Shown here: positions 1-8,083 of the stretch, in pieces
How positions within the stretch are numbered: the first letter of the stretch is position 1
Layout: the number at the start of each line of letters is the position of its first letter
NCBI RefSeq assembly: GCF_002564045.1
Contig: NZ_PDJK01000002.1
Span: 62,001-126,000 of the forward strand
Length of the DNA: 64,000 nt
Origin: Amycolatopsis sulphurea
Lineage (GTDB): Bacteria > Actinomycetota > Actinomycetes > Mycobacteriales > Pseudonocardiaceae
Direction: 5' to 3'
Program-made: the position numbers and the translations under genes
The notes under the pieces: model-generated
Seen by the model: the letters and a program-made list of their open reading frames with translations, nothing else
Database searches by the model: none
What the model was told of the DNA's origin: nothing

Positions 1-1
1 A

Positions 2-43
2 AACGGCCAGACCCGCTACCAGTACGCCAGGATCGTCGACTGA
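2..43 (+). CDS. 3' end of an upstream gene (partial)
   Basis: An open frame enters from the left edge and ends in TGA at 41-43; the visible tail reads NGQTRYQYARIVD. A strong hairpin follows 7 nt after the stop, which is what would be expected of a genuine gene end. Too little is visible to assign a function, and the frame could be chance. Confidence 0.45.
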   Translation, partial: NGQTRYQYARIVD

Positions 44-49
44 GCCGAG

Positions 50-90
50 CGTGGCCGTGCGGGTCATGGGCTCAGGCCCGCACGGCCACG
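50..90 (+). terminator. Hairpin terminator after the partial upstream gene
   Basis: Perfect 14-bp inverted repeat CGTGGCCGTGCGGG (50-63) and its complement (77-90) around a 13-nt loop. There is no clear U-tract, as is common in actinomycetes. Its position argues against starting the next gene at 51, inside the hairpin. Confidence 0.75.
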
Positions 91-164
91 CAGATCCCGC
101 GGCTTCGCGTACGCGGAGAACCCGGGAATTCCCCGTGAAGACCCCCACCTTCAGGAGAAAACTC

Positions 165-1421
165 ATGCGTGCCACCATTTCCGGCCGCCTGCGAAACGCC
201 CCGCGCGGCGTCCTCGCGATCGCCTCGGCCGTCGTGCTCCTGGCAGCCTGCCCCGCGGCGGCGCAGGGCGCCCAGCAGAAGCCCACCGCGATCGTGTCCC
301 TCGGCGACAGCTTCATCTCCGGGGAAGGCGGCCGGTGGCAAGGCAACGTCGACCTGGCCTACAGCACGACCCACGACATGTACGGCACCGACCGGGCCAC
401 CGTATGCGGCCAGGCCGGGTGCACGAAAGACCCGTTCGCCATTTACGGGAACACCTATCTGGACCCCACGACGGGCAAGGAGAACGGCTGCCACCGCTCG
501 GATGTCGCTGAGATCGTGTCGTCGGGGATCGCCGCGGACCGCGCGGTCAACCTGGCCTGCTCCGGAGCGGTCACCGACAACGTCCTGCCCGGGTACGCGG
601 GCGGTAAGCCCTTCAAAGGGCAACAGCCGCAGGCAGACGCGCTGCGGGACCTCGCGAGGACGCACGAGATCAAGCTGATCCAGCTCTCCATCGGCGGCAA
701 CGATCTCGGGTTCAGCGGCATCATCGAGAGCTGTATCAAGAATTACGTCGCCGGACCGGTAGGCGGATACTGCTGGCAAAAGTGGGACTGGGAAGTCGAA
801 GAGAAACTGGCCCGGGAGGTACCGGACAAGATCGCGAACGTGATCGACCGGATTCGCGAGGTCATGCGCGCGGCCGGGCAACCCGACAACTCGTACACCT
901 TCGCTCTCCAGTCCTATCCCTCACCGGTTCCGGTCGCCGGAAACTACCGGCATCCGGAAAGCTGGACCGGCACTCTCTCCGACCGGTACAGCCCGGGCGG
1001 ATGCCCGTTCTTCAACCAGGACACCGATTGGGCCCGACGGCGGGTGGTCCCGGGCATCGCCGAGATGCTGGAAAAGGTCGCGACCCGGAAGGGTCTCTTC
1101 TACCTGGACCTCCAGTGGGCCTTCGACGGCCACGAGGTGTGCGCCCGGAATGTCCGCCAGGCACGCCAGGGCGAGAGCCTGACGCACCCCGTCCCGGACC
1201 GGGACGCGGAATGGATGCGGTTCCTGTCCGTCGGAATCTTCCGGCCGCAAGGGCAGAAAGAGGAGTCCTTCCATCCCGATTCCTACGGCCAGCAGGCGCT
1301 GGGGAACTGCCTGCGGGAATTCCACCGGCAGACCCAGGCCACCGGGTACCCCGAGTTCGAATGCCTGAACCGGCCGGGCCAGGGCGTGGCGGGCATGTAC
1401 CTCGAACGGCTGGACCAGTGA
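165..1421 (+). CDS. Secreted SGNH/GDSL-family hydrolase
   Basis: A 418-residue predicted extracellular esterase or lipase. Residues about 15-35 form a hydrophobic signal sequence ending near the AQGAQQ region. Just after it is the GDS block (LGDSFISGEGG, nucleophile Ser), then the Asn block IGGNDLGF, and a C-terminal DSYGQQALG segment with the preceding HPD, supplying catalytic Asp/His in the pattern of SGNH hydrolases. Several Cys residues suggest disulfides, as in Streptomyces secreted SGNH lipases. The ATG at 165 is preferred because AGGAG lies at 153-157; the longer frame from 51 begins inside a terminator. Substrate cannot be told from sequence. It converges on the RNase AS gene with a 12-nt gap. 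Confidence 0.85.
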   Translation: MRATISGRLRNAPRGVLAIASAVVLLAACPAAAQGAQQKPTAIVSLGDSFISGEGGRWQGNVDLAYSTTHDMYGTDRATVCGQAGCTKDPFAIYGNTYLDPTTGKENGCHRSDVAEIVSSGIAADRAVNLACSGAVTDNVLPGYAGGKPFKGQQPQADALRDLARTHEIKLIQLSIGGNDLGFSGIIESCIKNYVAGPVGGYCWQKWDWEVEEKLAREVPDKIANVIDRIREVMRAAGQPDNSYTFALQSYPSPVPVAGNYRHPESWTGTLSDRYSPGGCPFFNQDTDWARRRVVPGIAEMLEKVATRKGLFYLDLQWAFDGHEVCARNVRQARQGESLTHPVPDRDAEWMRFLSVGIFRPQGQKEESFHPDSYGQQALGNCLREFHRQTQATGYPEFECLNRPGQGVAGMYLERLDQ

Positions 1422-1433
1422 CCCCGCAGCGGC

Positions 1434-1922
1434 TCAGCGGCGGCGGAACGCGGTCTCGATGACGTCCCAGCGGTCCCGGTTGTGCCGGGCGTCGGCGAGG
1501 GCATCGTGCTGGTCGGTGGGGGCGGCGGGCAGCTTCGGCTTGCCCGCGTCCTCCCAGCGCTGACGCAGATCGCGGGTGAACCGCGGCAGCTGACGCGGCA
1601 GCGCGGGCATCGGGCCCCACAGCTGGGCCAGCGCGACGTGGTCGTAGGCGGCGAACCAGGCCCACAGCTCGATCCCGCCGGGCGGCTTGCCGAAGAACTC
1701 CAGCAGGTCGGTGCGGATCCGCTCGCGGCCGCGCCAGGCCGGGTCGGCCGGGGAGGGCAGCTTGGGCAGGACGTTCTCGCGCACCCACGGGCCCGCCTTG
1801 CCCGGGTCGAAATCGGTGGACACGGCGTAGAACTCGCGGCCACGCTCGTCAACGACACCGATCGACACCAGATCGATCGTCACGCCGTCCTCGATGAACT
1901 CGGTGTCGTAGAAAAAACGCAC
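1434..1922 (-). CDS. 3'-5' exoribonuclease, RNase AS (Rv2179c-like)
   Basis: A 162-residue DEDD-type exonuclease that closely resembles mycobacterial Rv2179c, an enzyme known to digest adenylate-rich RNA. The N-terminus carries the first acidic motif (FYDTEFIEDG), the middle has an Asp in a WAWFAAYDHV segment, and the C-terminal QHDALADARHNR segment carries the last His/Asp pair of the DEDDh site. Length matches the family. It lies 43 nt downstream of plsC on the same strand, so the two are probably co-transcribed, and it is separated by 12 nt from the convergent SGNH gene. Confidence 0.92.
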   Translation of the reverse strand: MRFFYDTEFIEDGVTIDLVSIGVVDERGREFYAVSTDFDPGKAGPWVRENVLPKLPSPADPAWRGRERIRTDLLEFFGKPPGGIELWAWFAAYDHVALAQLWGPMPALPRQLPRFTRDLRQRWEDAGKPKLPAAPTDQHDALADARHNRDRWDVIETAFRRR

Positions 1923-1965
1923 CGGCGGAGGTTAGCAGCGCCGCAGGGGGTGACCGTGGCGGGCG

Positions 1966-2727
1966 CTACCCTGCCTTGCGCTCGGGCACGCGGTCCGCGT
2001 CCAGGCCCACGGGCTGCGCGGGCACCTGGGGCTGAGCCCCGGCCGCCTCCGCGGCCAGCAGCTCCTTGGCCTTGGCTGCGTAGATGTCCACGTACTCCTG
2101 GCCGGACAGCTCCATCAGGGCGTACATGATCTCGTCGGTGATCGAGCGCTCGATGAACCGGTCGCCCGCCATGCCCTCGTAGCGGGAGAAGTCCAGCGGG
2201 GCGCCGAACCGGATCTCCAGCCGGCGCGGCCACCACATCTTCGAGCCGATCGGGTTGACCTTGTCCGTGCCGACCATGGCCACCGGGACCACCAGGCCAC
2301 CCGATTCCAGCGCGATCCGGGCCACCCCGGTCTTGCCCTTGTACAGCCGGCCGTCCGGCGAGCGGGTGCCCTCCGGGTAGATGCCGAGCAGGTGCCCTTC
2401 CTTGACCAGCCGGGTGGCGGTGTCCAGCGCGGCCTGCGCGGCGTTGCCGCTGGACCGGTCGATCGGGAACTGGCCGACCCCGGTGAAGAACCACTTCTTG
2501 AGCAGGCCCTTGAACCCCGGCTCGGTGAAGTACTCGGATTTCGCCGGGAAGGTGACCTTGCGGCGGACCCGCAGCGGCATGAAGAACGAATCCGCCACCG
2601 CGAGATGGTTGCCGGCCAGGATGGCACCCCCGGTGCGCGGGATGTTCTCCGCGCCGACCACCTTGGTGGGCCACAGCGTCTTGAGCAGCGGTCCGATGAA
2701 CACCCACTTCATCAGCAAGTACAGCAC
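1966..2727 (-). CDS. plsC: 1-acylglycerol-3-phosphate O-acyltransferase (PlsC family, Rv2182c-like)
   Basis: A 253-residue membrane-associated acyltransferase of phospholipid synthesis. Visible acyltransferase motifs are NHLAVAD (the NHx4D catalytic motif, near residue 40), the acceptor-binding YPEGTRS motif near residue 120, and a GVARIALESGG block. The start is GTG at 2727 with AAAGGA about 9 nt upstream; an ATG seven codons in is an alternative. Mtb Rv2182c has the same size and neighbourhood. It lies upstream of RNase AS and is divergent from the esterase gene at 2945. Confidence 0.9.
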   Translation of the reverse strand: MLYLLMKWVFIGPLLKTLWPTKVVGAENIPRTGGAILAGNHLAVADSFFMPLRVRRKVTFPAKSEYFTEPGFKGLLKKWFFTGVGQFPIDRSSGNAAQAALDTATRLVKEGHLLGIYPEGTRSPDGRLYKGKTGVARIALESGGLVVPVAMVGTDKVNPIGSKMWWPRRLEIRFGAPLDFSRYEGMAGDRFIERSITDEIMYALMELSGQEYVDIYAAKAKELLAAEAAGAQPQVPAQPVGLDADRVPERKAG

Positions 2728-2944
2728 CGCGCGCCAGTCCTTTCACCGCGGGAGATCCGCCGACCAGACAGCCTACGGACCCGGACCGCCGCGGACAACG
2801 CGCGGCCACCCGATCACCCCGGGCCAGCGATCGATCTCACAGCGCGGTGCCGGTCCCCCGGCCCGCCCAGCGCGCCCACAACCCGGCTCCGGCGTGAGAG
2901 CATGGAAGAACTCCACCGCCACCCCCGATCGGAAGGCGTTCGTC

Positions 2945-3709
2945 ATGGGCGTGCTCGCCGGCGCGGAACCGTTCGCCCTCCCCGGCACGTCCGGTGCGGG
3001 CTTCCTGCTCTGCCACGGCTTCACCGCGACCCCGGCCGGCCTGCGCGGCTGGGGCGAGCACCTGTCCGCGGCCGGTTTCGCGGTGCGCTGCCCGCTGCTG
3101 CCCGGCCACGGCACGCGCTGGCAGGATCTCAACCGCACCACCTGGCAGGACTGGTACGGCGCGGTCCGCGAGGAGCTGCTCGCGCTGCGCGCCGAATGCG
3201 ATCAGGTGTTCGTCGGCGGCCTGTCCATGGGCGGCACCCTCGCCTTGGCGCTGGCCCAGGAGTTCGACTGGATCTCCGGGCTCGTGCTGGTCAACCCGTC
3301 GGTCACCCGGCTGAGCATGGACGCCAAGGTGCTGCCGCTGCTGGCCAGGGTGATCCCCTCGATTCCGGCGATCGGAAACGACATCGCCAAGCCCGGGGAG
3401 ACCGAGCTGGCCTACCCGCGCACGCCGGTGCGGGCCGCGGCGAGCCTGGCGAAGCTGTGGCGGGTGGTCCGTACCCGGCTGGATCAGGTGACCCAGCCGG
3501 TGCTGCTGCTGCGCTCCCGGGTCGATCACGTGGTGGAGCCGGAGAACGCGCGGATCGTGCTGGCCGGGGTGGCCGGCCCGGACGTGACCGAGGTGGTGCT
3601 GGAGAAGAGCTTCCACGTGGCGACCCAGGACTACGACGCGGAGCTGATCTTCAACCGGAGTGTCGAGTTCGCCCGGCGGCTGCGGGCGGGACAGGTGGGT
3701 GCCGGATGA
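2945..3709 (+). CDS. Alpha/beta-hydrolase, carboxylesterase or monoacylglycerol lipase type
   Basis: A 254-residue cytosolic serine hydrolase of the Est30/monoglyceride-lipase type. It shows the oxyanion LCHGFTATP motif near residue 25, the nucleophile elbow GLSMGG near residue 90, an SRVDHVVEPEN segment with the catalytic Asp and KSFHVATQD with the catalytic His. The ATG at 2945 has GGAAGG at 2931-2936; the frame upstream of it has no comparable start signal. Its stop overlaps the next gene as ATGA, so the two products are translationally coupled. Confidence 0.88.
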   Translation: MGVLAGAEPFALPGTSGAGFLLCHGFTATPAGLRGWGEHLSAAGFAVRCPLLPGHGTRWQDLNRTTWQDWYGAVREELLALRAECDQVFVGGLSMGGTLALALAQEFDWISGLVLVNPSVTRLSMDAKVLPLLARVIPSIPAIGNDIAKPGETELAYPRTPVRAAASLAKLWRVVRTRLDQVTQPVLLLRSRVDHVVEPENARIVLAGVAGPDVTEVVLEKSFHVATQDYDAELIFNRSVEFARRLRAGQVGAG

Positions 3710-4194
3710 CCCGCGGAAAGGGCCCGGACGGGCCGGAGGACGTCGACGCCACCTTCGCCGAGATCGTGGCCGATCTGCGCGCCGAGGGCGTGGGCAGCTT
3801 CCTGGAGGAAGAGCCGTCCGCCACGCTCCTCGAAGAGGAGCCGCCGGAGGCGAAACCGGCCGCCACGCCGCTGCCGGTCGAGGACGGCTGGCGGACCGGC
3901 GGCACCGACTGGGACACCACGATGCTGTCGGAGGACCCGGCCGGCGACGACGAGCACTTCGAGCCGCCGGAGCCGCCGCCGCTGCCGCGCTGGCGCAAGG
4001 GTGCGTTCGTGGTGCTGCTGTTCTTCGTGGCAGGACTGCTGCTGCTGATCGTGCCGAACCTGATCGGGGTGGGCCCGGCGCTGGCCACCCCGCTGGGCAT
4101 CCTCGCGCTGGCCACCGGCATCGCGCTGCTGCTGTTACGGGTGCGGCAGGGACCGCCGCCCGGTGCGGACCCGAGCAACGGCGCCCAGGTCTGA
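3706..4194 (+). CDS. Small acidic two-helix membrane protein, unknown function
   Basis: A 162-residue protein starting in an ATGA overlap with the esterase stop (3706-3709). The first hundred residues are acidic and rich in Glu/Pro (EEEP repeats), predicted disordered and cytoplasmic. Two closely spaced hydrophobic segments follow (around residues 105-125 and 130-150), then a short basic tail. This type of protein is common in actinomycetes and has no assigned role. Coupling to the esterase suggests a shared envelope-lipid context, which is inference only. Confidence 0.75.
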   Translation: MTRGKGPDGPEDVDATFAEIVADLRAEGVGSFLEEEPSATLLEEEPPEAKPAATPLPVEDGWRTGGTDWDTTMLSEDPAGDDEHFEPPEPPPLPRWRKGAFVVLLFFVAGLLLLIVPNLIGVGPALATPLGILALATGIALLLLRVRQGPPPGADPSNGAQV

Positions 4195-4204
4195 CCGGGC
4201 GGGC

Positions 4205-5344
4205 ATGCGGATCGATTTCACGCCGTCGGCGCGTTCGACGGTCGGGGCGGAGTGGGAGCTGGCGCTGGTGGACCGGCGCAGCGGCGAACTGCGATCGGTG
4301 GCCGGGGAGATTCTCGCGGCCGTGCGCCCGGACGGCGCCGCCGAGCACCCGCGGATCAAACAGGAACTGCTGCTGAACACGATCGAGGTGATCAGCGGAG
4401 CGCGGCGCACGGTCGCCGGAGTCAAGGCCGATCTGGCGGCGGCGCTGGACGAGCTGCACCGGGTCGCCGATCCGCTCGGCGTGGAGCTGTTCTCCGCCGG
4501 TTCGCACCCGTTCTCCTCGTGGTACCGGCAGAAGGTCACCGACCAGGCGCGGTACGCCAAGCTGATCGACCGCACCCGCTGGTGGGGCCGGCAGATGCTG
4601 ATCTACGGCGTGCATGTGCACGTCGGCCTCGATCACCGGGACAAGGTGCTGCCGGTGCTGGACGCGTTGCTCTGCTACGCCCCGCATCTGCAGGCGCTGT
4701 CGGCGTCCTCGCCCTACTGGAGCGGGGAGGACACCGGGTATGCGTCGAATCGGGCGCTGATGTTCCAGCAGCTGCCCACCGCCGGGCTGCCCTTCCAGTT
4801 CCGGGAATGGGCCGAGCTGGAGCACTACGTCGGCGACATGTTCAAGACCGGCGTGATCGACGCGTTCTCCGAGATCCGCTGGGACATCCGGCCGGCGCCG
4901 CACTTCGGCACGATCGAGACCCGGGTGTGCGACGGCCTGCCGACGCTGCAGGAGGTCGGTGCCGTCACCGCGCTCACCCAATGCCTGGTGGAGGATTTCA
5001 GCACCCGGCTGGACCAGGGCGAGCGCCTGCCGGTCTTGCCGCCGTGGCACGTACAGGAGAACAAGTGGCGGGCCGCCCGCTACGGCACCGACGCGATCGT
5101 CATCCTCGACGCCGCCGGTCGCGAGCGGCTGGTCACCGAGGACCTGACCGACCTGCTCGAACGCCTCGCCCCGGTCGCGCGGCGGCTCGACTGCGTCCGC
5201 GAGCTGGCCGACGTAGCGGAAATCCTGCGCGTCGGCGCGAGCTACCGGCGGCAGCGGACGGTCGCGGAGAACTGCCACGGTTCGCTGAAGGCCGTTGTGG
5301 CTTCGCTGGTGGCGGAGATGCGGGATGGCGTGCCCCACGGCTGA
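4205..5344 (+). CDS. ybdK: Carboxylate-amine ligase, YbdK type (glutamate-cysteine ligase family 2)
   Basis: A 379-residue member of the GCS2 family, which makes weak gamma-glutamylcysteine ligase activity in E. coli YbdK. The N-terminal STVGAEWELALVD block, the HVHVGLDHRD motif near residue 140, and the FGTIETRVCD motif near residue 240 are family signatures of the ATP/Mg-binding face. The ATG at 4205 fits the family start and lies 10 nt after the preceding stop; the frame is open 14 codons further up. Actinomycetes use mycothiol rather than glutathione, so the natural substrate is uncertain. A decayed copy of its 3' end lies just downstream. Confidence 0.88.
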   Translation: MRIDFTPSARSTVGAEWELALVDRRSGELRSVAGEILAAVRPDGAAEHPRIKQELLLNTIEVISGARRTVAGVKADLAAALDELHRVADPLGVELFSAGSHPFSSWYRQKVTDQARYAKLIDRTRWWGRQMLIYGVHVHVGLDHRDKVLPVLDALLCYAPHLQALSASSPYWSGEDTGYASNRALMFQQLPTAGLPFQFREWAELEHYVGDMFKTGVIDAFSEIRWDIRPAPHFGTIETRVCDGLPTLQEVGAVTALTQCLVEDFSTRLDQGERLPVLPPWHVQENKWRAARYGTDAIVILDAAGRERLVTEDLTDLLERLAPVARRLDCVRELADVAEILRVGASYRRQRTVAENCHGSLKAVVASLVAEMRDGVPHG

Positions 5345-5469
5345 ACCAGGCCTTCGGGCCTGCTGACGACAAGCCGAACGCGGACGACCCGGCCGCGGGT
5401 CTACGTGCGAGATCACCGCATCGGCTCGGCCCCCGAGCACGAAACCCCGGTGCAAGCACGGACACTCGG

Positions 5470-5673
5470 CTCTCGCGGCCGATTACCGAAGATCTCGCGG
5501 ACCTCCTCGGACGGCGGTCCCCGGCTGCGCGGCGACTGGACCGCACCCGCGAGACAGCCGACGTGGCGCAGATCCTGCACGTCGGCGCGAGCCACCGGCG
5601 GCGCGCACTGACTGCCACGGCTCGCCCAACCCCGTGCGGTACAGCTGATCTCCGTACCAACGCGACCCGTTGA
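5470..5673 (+). pseudogene. Decayed duplicate of the ybdK 3' end
   Basis: In a frame different from ybdK, the segment reads TEDLADLLGRRSPAARRLD followed by RTRETADVAQILHVGASHRR. This matches the end of the upstream gene (TEDLTDLLERLAPVARRLD then CVRELADVAEILRVGASYRR) at about three quarters of positions. The match stops about 25 residues before the ybdK C-terminus, and no upstream part of the gene is repeated. It is best read as a partial tandem duplication that has drifted. The 125 nt between 5345 and 5470 shows nothing recognisable. Confidence 0.75.
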
Positions 5674-5695
5674 GGATCAAGCAGTTCCCCGCGGA

Positions 5696-6562
5696 TCAGC
5701 TCAGCTCGCGCAGCAACGCACCCGGGCCCAGCACCCCCGCGCCCAGCGCGGACACCCGGCCACGCAGCTCACGATCGGCGGTCGCGACGACCACGTGGTC
5801 CGTCGTCCTCGTGCGAGCATCGGCGGTGACCTCGACGATCTTCGAATCGCCGTCCGTGTCCGCCGAAACGACGTCGACGCCAGGAATCGTGGACACTCCC
5901 CTGGCCTTGCCCTCCACCACGAGCACCACCCGCGGCCACCATCGCCACTGTGGCCCCGCGCCGATCCCGGTGACCGCGTCGTCCAGGCCTTCGACGGCGA
6001 GCCCGGCCAGCTGGTCGCGCAGCCGTTCGGCGGCGCCGCGACGATCCCGCCACCAGCCGTCCGGACGCGAGCCCATCACGTTCGCCGCGTCGACCACCAG
6101 GACCAGCTCCCGGCCCAGCTGGGCCCGCAATGTCGGCCAGACCTCGGCGAAATCGCGGTGCAGCTTCAGGTCCGGCACCTCGCCGGGCGGGATCCAGCGC
6201 AGTTCGGCGCTCTCCTCGTTCGCGACCCTGGCTTCGAGATCGCTGCCGGTCACGCCGAGCACGGTCGTGTACTGCCACGCTCCGTGATCGAGCACGAAGG
6301 CGGACGTCGCCCGGAACGCCGACGAGGGCACGTCGGCCTCTTCCCACGCCTCCCGGGCCGCGGCCTCCCGCACGGTCTCCCCGATTTCGAGCGCACCGCC
6401 GGGCAGCGCCCAGGTACTACCGTTGTGCACCCACCAGGCCCGCCGTTGCAGCAGTACGCCGCGCGCGGGATCGCAGAGCAGCAGACCGGCCGCGCCCAGC
6501 GCTCCCCAATGCAACCGGCCGCACGAACACCGCACGAAACGGTTGGCGGTCTTCGGCGTCAC
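5696..6562 (-). CDS. Nudix hydrolase fused to an NYN/PIN-like domain
   Basis: A 288-residue two-domain protein. Residues 12-14 give a CxCG pair, then a Nudix fold with the catalytic box starting at Gly56 and containing REAWEEADV (residues 70-78); the usual Gly near the end of the box is Asp. From about residue 145 a second domain begins with ELVLVVDAANVMGSRPD, the first acidic motif of NYN/PIN-like nucleases, followed by a TTDHVVVATADRELR segment with further acidic residues. The GTG at 6562 has GGAAGG 8 nt upstream and is preferred to GTG at 6580. It is downstream of the ROK kinase across a large palindrome. Likely cleaves a nucleotide or RNA-cap-like substrate; the real one is unknown. Confidence 0.82.
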   Translation of the reverse strand: MTPKTANRFVRCSCGRLHWGALGAAGLLLCDPARGVLLQRRAWWVHNGSTWALPGGALEIGETVREAAAREAWEEADVPSSAFRATSAFVLDHGAWQYTTVLGVTGSDLEARVANEESAELRWIPPGEVPDLKLHRDFAEVWPTLRAQLGRELVLVVDAANVMGSRPDGWWRDRRGAAERLRDQLAGLAVEGLDDAVTGIGAGPQWRWWPRVVLVVEGKARGVSTIPGVDVVSADTDGDSKIVEVTADARTRTTDHVVVATADRELRGRVSALGAGVLGPGALLRELS

Positions 6563-6590
6563 CTTCTCAGCCTTCCACACCGGCCCGCCA

Positions 6591-6645
6591 GGCTGTGAAG
6601 GGTCCCTTCACGGACTCAGAGTCCGTGAAGGGACCCTTCACAGCC
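6591..6645. repeat. 55-nt perfect palindrome made of two GTGAAGGGNCCCTTCAC cores
   Basis: Two 27-nt arms (6591-6617 and 6619-6645) are exact reverse complements around a single A. Each arm carries the core GTGAAGGGWCCCTTCAC (6595-6611 and 6625-6641), joined by GGACTC-A-GAGTCC. The element sits between the stop of the ROK kinase gene and the start of the Nudix gene and could act as a terminator. It is the cleanest member of the family found at 12.9, 50.4-50.7 and 54.0-54.3 kb. Confidence 0.95.
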
Positions 6646-6658
6646 GTGCGGCGGGGGG

Positions 6659-7627
6659 TCAGCCGGTCGCGCCGAGGGCGGGAGTGCGGGCGGCGTCCAG
6701 CGCGAGGGCAGCGGCGCCGACGATGGCCGTGTCGTCGCCGAGGTGTGCGGTGCGGATACGGGCCAGCGGACGGAACCGGGCACCGGTGATCGCACCCGAA
6801 TAGTGCTCGCGGGCCTCGTCGAGGAACAGCGGCGCGGATTCCGACACCCCGCCGCCGATCACGATGATCTCCGGGTCGAACACGTCGGCCACCAGCGCCA
6901 GCCCCTCACCGAGCCACTTCGCCAGCTCGGCCATCGCGCGCAACGCGATCGGGTCGCCGTCGCGGGCGGCGCCGGCCACCCGGCGGCCGGTGACCGAACC
7001 CGGGTCCCCGGCGATCTCCCGGGACAGCACGGTGGACTGGCCCGGGTAGCGGGCCAGCAGCTCGACCGCGGTCGCCGCGAGCGCGGTGCCACTGCAGTAG
7101 CGCTCCCAGCAGCCGTACTTGCCACACGGGCAGGCCCGGCCGTCCGGCACCACGGTCAGGTGGCCCAATTCCGGCGCCACGCCGTGCGCGCCGCGGTAGA
7201 TCTCGCCGTCCAGCAGCAGGCCCGCGCCGATCCCGGTGCCGAGCGCGACGAGCGCGGCCACCCCGGCGCCGCGCGCGGCCCCGAACCGGTGCTCGCCGAT
7301 CACCGCCGAGTTGACGTCGTGCTCCAGCGTGACCGGCAGGCCGACACGCTTGGCGATCCGGTCCGCCACCGGCGCGTCGCGCCACGCCAAGTGCGGCGCG
7401 AACATCACCGACCGCCGGTCCCGCGTCACGAATCCGGCGACGGCCAGCCCGACCGCGGCGACCGCGTGCCGGTTGCGCAAGTCCTCGACGACGCCCGCGA
7501 TGGCGTCCTCAAGCGCGTTCTCCTCACTCGGCGTCGCGACGCGCGCGGTGTCGAGCAGGGAGCCCCGCTCGTCCACCACCCCGGCACGTACGCTGGTCCC
7601 GCCGACGTCGACCCCTATGGTCAGCAC
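6659..7627 (-). CDS. ROK-family glucokinase
   Basis: A 322-residue sugar kinase of the ROK family. The phosphate-binding DVGGTSVRAG loop is at residues 7-16, the catalytic EHDVNSAVIGE segment near residue 105, and the ROK signature with zinc ligands CPCGKYGCWERYCSG near residue 165. Glucose is the likeliest substrate, with ATP or polyphosphate as donor. GTG start at 7627 with AGGAG six nt upstream, directly abutting the stop of the CxxC protein gene, so it belongs to the ArsA operon. A sugar kinase in this place is unlike the Mtb arrangement as I remember it. Confidence 0.9.
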   Translation of the reverse strand: MLTIGVDVGGTSVRAGVVDERGSLLDTARVATPSEENALEDAIAGVVEDLRNRHAVAAVGLAVAGFVTRDRRSVMFAPHLAWRDAPVADRIAKRVGLPVTLEHDVNSAVIGEHRFGAARGAGVAALVALGTGIGAGLLLDGEIYRGAHGVAPELGHLTVVPDGRACPCGKYGCWERYCSGTALAATAVELLARYPGQSTVLSREIAGDPGSVTGRRVAGAARDGDPIALRAMAELAKWLGEGLALVADVFDPEIIVIGGGVSESAPLFLDEAREHYSGAITGARFRPLARIRTAHLGDDTAIVGAAALALDAARTPALGATG

Positions 7628-8083
7628 TCAGTTCTCCTGCTCCGGCCGCCGGTCTTCCCGCCGGCGGACGACGATGCGCTGCACCCGCGGCGACTCCGCG
7701 GCAGTGGTTTCCCCGGTCTCCCCGGCCGCCGGGCGCGTGGCAGGCCGGAACCCCGGCATGTGCACTCCCTCGTCCGGTTCCCAGCGGTCCGCGAGCACCG
7801 CCCGCAGCAGTGCCACGAGCTGCGCCGCCTGCTCCAGCAGCCGCGCCGCGAACTCCGGCCGCTCGCCACGCACGACGGCGACGATCGCACACAGCGGGCA
7901 CCAGCCGCACGCCGAGGCCTCCTCTTCGTGGCCCGGCGCACGGTCCGGCTCGCCGTGCCCGGCCGCGACCACCCCGTCCAGCCACGGCGCGGCCCGCTCC
8001 AGCACCATCTCGACCAGCAGCCGGATCTCCTCGGCCAGCCGCAGGCCCGCCGGGTCCTCCGCCGTCCCGTCCGTCTCGCTCAC
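7628..8083 (-). CDS. Conserved protein with CxxC motif, Rv2183c-like position
   Basis: A 151-residue soluble protein, starting at a GTG that overlaps the ArsA stop (GTGA at 8080-8083), so it is translationally coupled to that ATPase. The central segment ACGWCPLCAI has a CxxC pair in a CGWCPLC arrangement, followed by a helical stretch rich in Ala/Leu (AARLLEQAAQLVALLRAVL) and an Arg-rich tail. The Cys pair could bind metal or be redox active. Mtb Rv2183c holds the equivalent place next to the ArsA homologue. Function unknown. Confidence 0.78.
   Translation of the reverse strand: MSETDGTAEDPAGLRLAEEIRLLVEMVLERAAPWLDGVVAAGHGEPDRAPGHEEEASACGWCPLCAIVAVVRGERPEFAARLLEQAAQLVALLRAVLADRWEPDEGVHMPGFRPATRPAAGETGETTAAESPRVQRIVVRRREDRRPEQEN

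Noticed and set aside
51..164. N-terminal extension of the SGNH hydrolase from position 51
   Set aside because: Starts within a 14-bp-stem terminator and would bury the signal peptide; ATG at 165 has a good ribosome site.
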